The notes under the pieces were generated by a model. That model was not told the origin of the DNA and searched no databases. It saw nothing but the letters and a program-made list of their open reading frames with translations. Both the position numbers and the translations under genes were made by a program. A DNA stretch of 64,000 nucleotides, from positions 4,464,001 through 4,528,000 of the forward strand of contig OZ017766.1 of the NCBI GenBank assembly GCA_963969345.1. Direction: 5' to 3'. How positions within the stretch are numbered: position 1 is the first letter of the stretch; each line of letters begins with the position of its first letter. Below, piece after piece: positions 57,910-64,000 of the stretch. Origin of the DNA: Turbatrix aceti (Eukaryota; Nematoda; Chromadorea; Rhabditida; Panagrolaimidae).

Positions 57910-59239
57910 TCTGTGCATTGAAATTCCGAGTCCGAGCTTTTGTAATTTTTTCAAGTTTTGAGGGTAGATAATTTTTTGATGTGCATTGCAGTAGGATTCA
58001 CGTGTTTTACCGGCCAGTTAACAGGTCATCGGATAATAAAATAAATACGAATATTTTTTGAGAGCTGCAAAAGTGCCGTAAACCTATCTCGAATTTGTAG
58101 GTAAATACGAAAACGGGGACTGTTTTCCCGGCCGCAGCCGTCAAATTTTTGCCCCCTTTTGTGAAGTCGTCCATCAAGCAACAAGTCGAGTCGCAATCAT
58201 CCCCGGGCACTAAAACAATCGTCGTATTGGTTGTGTTATGACCCTGCCTGGTTGGGGTGCCAATTACGCCTTATGCTGTCACGATGCGCGAAGCCATGGT
58301 CATGGCATTGTTGCGACGATCGGCGACAGCTGGCCAAGTCATTTCGCCCGCTTTCGCTTGCTCGTTGGCTGGCTCCTTCGCCGGCATGCATCTTTTCTTT
58401 ACACGCGAAAAACGTTGTTGTCTTTCGTCTAATTAAAACAAGCGTCTTTTCTTTGCCCACACACACAATTAATTTATATGTATTCCCGTAGATGCAGGCA
58501 TTTAGAGTCGCTTGGATTATGTATTTATTGTCTCTTCTTTCTTTCTGGCTTGGCTTGCAGCCCCCGTGAGTGTGGAAGAGGCATACGGTGGCCATTGGCC
58601 GGCAAATACACCGCGGGCAGTCAGAACTGGGTTTTGGTACAAAAGTCCACAGGCCACAGGCTGTTGGTCAATGGTTTCTGCGAGACAAAACTGTTGGTTT
58701 ACAGAAAACAAAGTTTTTTTCATAATTGCCAAACCCGGCACGGCACATCCACCACCTTGTCCCGACCTCAGCGACCCCCATCAATCATTCAGGATCTTAT
58801 AAAGCCATCATTAGACTGCATTGTTGACTGTGACTGTCTTCTTTTCAGTCGGTCTTCGTAAGCAAAATGATTTTTTTTCAAATCAGGTTACCCACCTCAA
58901 AAAAACAACAGAAACTAAATACATACGAGCGCGCTGTCATTTAGATGTGTTTCGATTTCTTCTGGTCGTCATAAAAATTAGAGCACGCCTTCCGTTGTTT
59001 CAGCGCTCGATGACAAACGACGTCTTCGTTACCGCTGCAGTGATGATTACTGTAGCCCCTGTGGGAAACGAGACAAATAATGAATCTTTATTTATGTATA
59101 ATTTAACGGGCGGGAAAACAAAACAAACGCAAGCGAATCACAGGGGCCGGAAGAAGCCGTCCCAGCGTGGAACGGTTTCGCAAAGACAAACTCAGATCGC
59201 AGATCCTGCTGCGGAGGCGGAGAAGGACGAAGGGAGGCT
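57910..59239. other. Intergenic between convergent genes, about 1.3 kb
   Basis: It holds the 3' ends of TBC-2 (plus) and LIN-31 (minus). An AATAAA at about 58038 could be a polyadenylation signal. Open frames from 58227 to 59200 are short and show no domain. Confidence 0.5.
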
Positions 59240-60046
59240 TCAGAGCGCACGCTGGGAGCTAAGCAGTGAGTCGATGGAAAAGCTGGGGGGCTTGACGGCT
59301 TCGGCGTCCAATTTGGGCAGAAAGAAGCCCCCGGCGAAAGAGAGAAAGCTCAGCGGCAGCGATGAAAGCTCGGTCGTTCCCGTGATCGGCGAAGTGGCCG
59401 CAAAGGGCGGTTTGCCAAAGTGCGCAGAAGACACGAGAATGGCATTTATGAGCTCCGACATGTCCGGCATCGATGCAGGCGTCGGAATCTGGGGTGGTCT
59501 CGACGGACCAGCCGCCGGTGGGGGGAAGCTGCGCTTCTGCCAGAGAGACATCGGCCCGGAACCACGCTCCAACGGGTCACCCGACGACGCACTTTGATCG
59601 AGCTAAAGGGCAATCGGAAATAAAGAAGTTTTTCAACCCAACGACTCGCAACAAAACCGACCTTGAAGCGTTTCTGGCGACGCAGACAGCTACCGTTTTC
59701 GAACATGTGCATTGCCTTGGGGTGGATGGCCCAGTAGCTGCCCTTGCCCGGGCGGTCGGGTCGGCGCGGGATCTTGATGAAGCAGTCGTTGAAGCTTAGA
59801 TTGTGCCGAAGACTGTTCTGCCAGCGCTGCGTGTTCGTGCGGTAAAAGGGAAACTTGTCCATGATGAATTTGTAGATTTCGGTGAGCGGCAGCATTTTCT
59901 CCTCCGACGACTGTATCGCCATGTACGTCAGCCAGATGTAGGAGTACGGGGGTTTCTGAAAAACGAAGCACAACGTTTTTCTTTGCTGACACGAAAATAC
60001 AAATACTCACCTGTTCGTCGTAGGAATTCTTGCCAGGTCGAGGCAT
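59240..60046 (-). CDS. lin-31: LIN-31/FoxB forkhead transcription factor
   Basis: Three exons, 60046-60011, 59955-59662 and 59602-59240, encode 230 residues, near the size of C. elegans LIN-31. The protein begins [20 protein letters not shown], the FoxB/LIN-31 signature directly at the N-terminus. The winged helix continues with [19 protein letters not shown], the recognition helix [19 protein letters not shown] and [20 protein letters not shown]. The C-terminus has a conserved FSIDSLL motif. LIN-31 is a nuclear DNA-binding protein that specifies vulval precursor fates under MAP-kinase control in C. elegans. Proline-directed serine/threonine sites lie in exon 3 (IPTPAS, ATSPITG), but I cannot tell which are used. 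The intron after the forkhead exon begins GTCGGT, a weak donor, yet phase and length support it. Confidence 0.96.
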
Positions 60047-61381
60047 GATGCTGAAATTATGTATCCAAAAATAAATAAGTCCGAAAAGCAGCCAGAACCC
60101 GTTCCCGCCTCTCTCCAAATTACGGTAAAACAAATAATTACATTAACGCGTGTGAATTATTAACTCCTCCGTCACGGCGCTCAATTTTCAATTTTTCAGA
60201 CGAGTTCGTTCTACAATGGTCGTGATTTGCCTGAAAAAAGTCGAAATAAATGCCGGTCTGCAACTGCTTTTTGTACGGGACAGTTACAAAAAAATGCCCG
60301 TCGGCTGACGGCGGTTGTAAGCAGTTGTCGCCGGGCAAATAAAGTAAAGCGCCCCGGTTAGTTTTGTGTGTTGTCCCGCCTTCTAAAACGCTCAAACGAA
60401 TGAAAACATTTGCGTTTCGTCAAATTAGCCCCGCCTGCGGTTGTTGTGTGTATTTGCCTTCTTCGGTCGTGGTTGCCTGTTGACAGCGCGCTGCCGTTAG
60501 GGGCCAACCAGTTGACACAGAGAGAGAGAGAGAGAATTACGGTATGCGGGGAGAGTATCATTCATCAAGAAAAGACGCGCAGCCAGGTTGAAATGACTTC
60601 TTCTCCACGTACGTATTTCTGAGAGTATTTCACTCACTGCACTTGCGACCGACTACCAAAATTAATATCTAGCCGTGGTTTCTTTCTTGGAGACGAGTGC
60701 GTGATTTAGCGTTTTTTTGCGCCAAACTATGGACGCGCGACTTTTTTTGTAATAAATGGCAGATTGGCTTGTCACTTTTTCATCGTAGATCAAGTTTGCG
60801 TTAAAATTAACACTTTGGACGCCAAAAAAAGGAGGAAGGAGGCTGTCGTTCTTGTCGGAGTTGTTCGGGCACATGATCCCGCTCCGAGCGAGCCACTTGT
60901 AACAAATTAAACGACCCGGCTTACACGGCGTGGAAGCAATTGTTCTCGGCACAAATTAGTTTTGCCTGCAGTCAGGGAGCATCGTAACTCGCCATTTCCC
61001 GATGGTACTCTTTTTCTTTTTCTTCAAAAACAACAAATACGCCATATGTCCCATGTTCATTCGCAAATATTACTTTTTCCATTGTTGCTGGTTCATAAAT
61101 ATTGACAACGTGCTATTTCTTGCTTGGCCGACTACAGTAATGCCAGACAGGCCGCCGGCGAACTTGGCTGGCCAACGTTGTCTGTCGAATAGCCAGAATC
61201 GACAAAAAAAGAAACATCGAAGGCAGGAAACCCAATTAGCCCATTTTGCTACCCCAATTGGATTAATCCGCACTCGCCGAACGGGATCACGCTGACCTGT
61301 CTGGATTTATTTGGCTCAAAGCAACAGTGCAGGTGCCCGCGTCTGTCAAAAAACAAGCTTTTGTAAAAATCAAAAAAAAAG
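60047..61381. other. Intergenic upstream of LIN-31
   Basis: It holds the LIN-31 promoter and the 3' end of the secreted-protein gene, both minus strand. An AG microsatellite lies at 60519-60535. No coding exon is supported. Confidence 0.5.
60519..60535. repeat. AG dinucleotide repeat
   Basis: About eight AG units in the region upstream of LIN-31. Confidence 0.85.
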
Positions 61382-62944
61382 TCACAGCCGACGTCTTCGT
61401 CCCGTGCCAGGATTCAGCTTGTTCGGGCCAAAAGTATTTCGGAAAAATGCCGCGGGATTGGGAAAACCAACGTCCCATGCGTTGAAGACGCCCTCGATGC
61501 CGGCGAATGGCACGTCCCACGTCGTGGCTGTGCCGACCTTGCCTTCGGGCCAGTCGACGATGACCGTATTCGTGCCGCGCCAGAAACTCACGCCATGGTC
61601 GCGGGGACGATTGTAAACCTGCGCGTTTCCTGCAACCAACAAAATTGAACTCTCTACAAAGATAAAACCGCTCGCCTAGTCCGTCATAGCCGTAGAAAGT
61701 GCCTCGAATGATCGGCGGGGGCGCAAAGACGCCCGCCGGGTACGGCGTGAGGTCGGGATTCGGCTTCCACGTCTGTTTGCACTTGGAAAACCACCTGAAA
61801 GCACGTGGTTAAAAGCCGCCGGCCTTGAATCGTGAGTCGGAGGTGGTCAAACTGGCAAGGGCAGCATAATAGACACTTATGGTCATTATGACAAATCGCA
61901 TCATTTTCCCAGGTTTTTTGCAATCCAAAAACCCCCAAAGAAAAAGCGTGAAAAAGTTTTGTAGGTGAAAAAAAAAGAATATTGCACATGAAAAAATCTG
62001 TCGCGATAGAGGGTGTTCAAATGGGCATTGTTTTGGTGCGTAAAAGCGGTCAAAAAAGAACTGCACTCGCGGGGCGACGTCGTTTCATTAGGTAATTGCG
62101 CGGTCGATTCGCAGTGGGCAGTCGGGCAGAAGCAGATTGCTGTCTTTTGTCTTTCTGCCCTCCGGCGCCCCCCTGGAGGAGTCAAAAGTGCCGCGCGACG
62201 CAATACAGGAATTATGGCGACACATAATGAAGCGATTTTTGTGTACGATTTTTTATGCCGATGCCGCCGACACCTTATTTTTTTTCGTTTTGTAGTAAAT
62301 CGGATGCCGAAAGCGATGGCATGAAATATGTAAAAACGGGCGCGAATTTTTCAGGATGGCACAGGGGCTGTTTTTTGGAATTCGTTGAAGCATAAAAGTG
62401 AAAAAGCAACCTTTGGCAATTGAGCAGCGCCGGATTCTTGGCACCTGGCTCGCACTCTTTTTCCATCACCCAGCCGAGAAAGATGCACTCGCACGCGTTG
62501 ACGCAGAGCGGGTCGGACTCCTTGCAAGACGTGTAGCAGTTGACGAGCTTCTTCTCCACCGACCGAGGCACCCCGGCAGCCCGCCACATGACTTTCTGCC
62601 GGCGAATCTGTAAAATGACAAAAATGGTTGTGGCACTGTTAACCAGGCAAAAAACCCACGTGATCAATAGTGCTCGGCACGCGGTCCCTGCAGAGGAGGT
62701 CGTAGCGCTCGCAGATGATGCGCACCTCTTCGTTGTAGCGGGCGATGTTGGATCGCTGGCAGTAGTAGAGGTAGTGCTCCCGGTACTGCTTGCACTGGTC
62801 GCCCAGGGTTGTTGCGCGGCTCGATTCCTTCTTGAGGTCTTCCAGAGGGACGTCGAAGGGTTCCACGAAATCAACGGCTTCTACAAAACCTGAAAACCAG
62901 CAAATTGCCGCGAAAGCAGCAACAACTGCTTTCAGCCAATTCAT
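61382..62944 (-). CDS. Secreted cysteine-rich protein of unknown function
   Basis: Four exons: 62944-62660, 62607-62411, 61794-61676 and 61629-61382, about 282 residues. It starts with a signal peptide (MNWLKAVVAAFAAICWFSGF). The first 180 residues are helical and cysteine-rich: CKQYREHYLYYCQRSN, ICERYDLLCRD, CYTSCKESDPLCVNACECIF. After that comes a glycine/proline/tryptophan-rich region (WFSKCKQTWKPNPDLTPYPA, VSFWRGTNTVIVDWPEG, FNAWDVGFPNPAAFF) and a basic end (TGRRRRL). I do not recognise the family. The junction between exons 3 and 4 keeps phase only with a GC donor (TAG/GCGAGC at 61675), so that intron appears to be GC-AG, or the exon is slightly misread. Intron 2 is about 616 bases. The N-terminal start has no competing upstream exon. 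Confidence 0.75.
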
Positions 62945-63408
62945 TTTGGTTGGCGTGTGGTTGATTATCAATTGATTGCGTGTCTACTTTCACTTTCCTC
63001 TAAACAAGTTTTCCGGCTTTGTGCGCAATGTTTTCCGGATCCAGAGCAGTGTTTATCTCTGGCAGAGTCACTTTCAGCAGGGGGCGTCGGTCGTAACGCA
63101 CTGCGCTAATGAATCGCCCCTGACTGCTGTCATTTGCGGTGATGCAAAAAAATAGAGCCATGATGGATGAGGATCGCCCGAAGGACTTGTGAACAAATCG
63201 TTTCAAGGACGCAAAGTGATTTGTATTAAATTTGACTTGTGCCATTGAGCTAACGAGCGAGCCCCTGCCAAAACAATGGCACAGGTTTGGTTTTTGTTGA
63301 ACAAATTACACGCCAGGATGGATCCTGTTTTTTTTGCGCGTTCGTACCGGGATGTCGTAAAACACTTTTTTTGCATCGAGATCGAATTTGAGATGAAGGA
63401 TGAGATGA
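62945..63408. other. Short intergenic stretch between two minus-strand genes
   Basis: It contains the promoter of the secreted-protein gene and the 3' untranslated region of the edge chemoreceptor. No exon or RNA gene is visible. Confidence 0.5.
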
Positions 63409-64000
63409 CTACGAATTCCACTGCTCGTGGTAAATTGCAAAATAACTCGCGGTCACAACAACGGGGTCTGCGGGGGCGGCGTTGTCATCCATCGAGGCCG
63501 GATTTCGTCTGAACACGCGCATGAGAGCTAGGAAGATTACGGTGAGCCGTCGCTTTGTCCGATATGAAAACGCAAAACCCGTGATCGTAAACAGTAGCCC
63601 GTAGAGTGATTCGAGGCAGATGGATGTTTCCAGGATTCGACAGTAGTACATTTTGTCATCCACGTACCAGTAAGTCATAATGTTCACAACCCAGATCCCA
63701 GCTTTGATCGCGAATAACAACAACGCCTGGATCATGACGGCCAGAGAGATCTGGAGATTTTCAATTCGCTGAAACCTTGCAGACAGGTAATAAGCCTCGG
63801 ACTGGGTTTGTGCGACATCGCCGACGGAAGCGTTTCGGTTTACAAAGTGGACCACAACGGCAGCGATTGCGGTCAGAATAGCGGCTGTGGCGTGCACAGC
63901 GCCCTCTGTTAGCACGCTGAATCCCATTTCTTCCATCACGGGAAAGGCCCGGTACTCCGTGCACCACAATACTTCGTATGATGCATCGTCGCATTCTAGC
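63409..64000 (-). CDS. Chemoreceptor-like membrane protein, Sra-superfamily type (cut by right edge)
   Basis: One open exon runs from the window edge to a stop at 63409, about 196 residues, and is still open at the edge. Three hydrophobic segments are clear: AVHATAAILTAIAAVVVHFV, ISLAVMIQALLLFAIKAGIW and LESLYGLLFTITGFAFSYRT. The stretch SEAYYLSARFQRIENLQISL between the first two recalls the YQxxEN loop of Sra/Srab/Sre receptors before their sixth segment. The tail after the last segment is about 40 residues, typical of these receptors. No intron is needed in this part. It is a different gene from the one at 11361, with little sequence similarity. Assignment to a subfamily is not possible from this piece. 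Confidence 0.65.
   Translation of the reverse strand, partial: LECDDASYEVLWCTEYRAFPVMEEMGFSVLTEGAVHATAAILTAIAAVVVHFVNRNASVGDVAQTQSEAYYLSARFQRIENLQISLAVMIQALLLFAIKAGIWVVNIMTYWYVDDKMYYCRILETSICLESLYGLLFTITGFAFSYRTKRRLTVIFLALMRVFRRNPASMDDNAAPADPVVVTASYFAIYHEQWNS

Noticed and set aside
58227..59597. Plus-strand frames downstream of TBC-2 as a gene
   Set aside because: They overlap antisense of LIN-31 or low-complexity sequence and have no domain or splice support.

Overview
This window is eukaryotic and almost certainly nematode nuclear DNA. Genes are split by short introns, many only 45-60 nt, with T-rich acceptors (TTTTCAG or TTTTAG). Several products are nematode-type: a LIN-31 forkhead protein, an UNC-27-like troponin I, two chemoreceptors of the Sra/Srab/Sre superfamily, a peroxisomal catalase ending SHI, and a neuromedin-U-type peptide receptor. 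The species is not named. Base composition is near balanced, so it is not a typical AT-rich Caenorhabditis. Exon structures below were rebuilt by reading splice sites by eye, and almost every junction was checked for reading phase.

Layout, left to right. A secreted C-type lectin (minus, cut by the left edge) is divergent from an F-spondin gene (plus). F-spondin converges on a catalase (minus), which lies behind a divergent PP1-type phosphatase (minus). A chemoreceptor (plus) converges on an unrecognised coiled-coil protein whose N-terminus looks like that of TDP-43 (minus). A ClC chloride channel (minus) is divergent from THO complex subunit 2 (plus). Troponin I (plus) converges on a small ZP-C protein (minus). 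A large disordered protein (plus) converges on an NMU-type receptor (minus).

From about 38.9 kb come an EFCAB7-like EF-hand protein and an oxysterol-binding-protein relative (both plus), a SAMHD1-like HD phosphohydrolase (minus), histone H3.3 (minus), an SLC26 anion transporter (minus) and a TBC1D2/TBC-2 RabGAP (plus). The RabGAP carries a complete minus-strand gene inside its second intron. The right end holds LIN-31, an unrecognised secreted cysteine-rich protein, and a second chemoreceptor cut by the right edge (all minus).

The genes do not form one pathway. Themes are cuticle and matrix (spondin, ZP, lectin), muscle (troponin I), membrane transport (ClC, SLC26), lipid and endosome traffic (ORP, TBC-2), nuclear functions (THOC2, H3.3, LIN-31) and signalling (three receptors). 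I saw no tRNA, rRNA, CRISPR array, transposase or viral gene. The most unusual items are the TDP-43-NTD/coiled-coil protein, the EFCAB7-like protein, the nested gene, the frequent GTT-type splice donors (notably GTTGGT), and a short foldback repeat family that sits mostly in introns.
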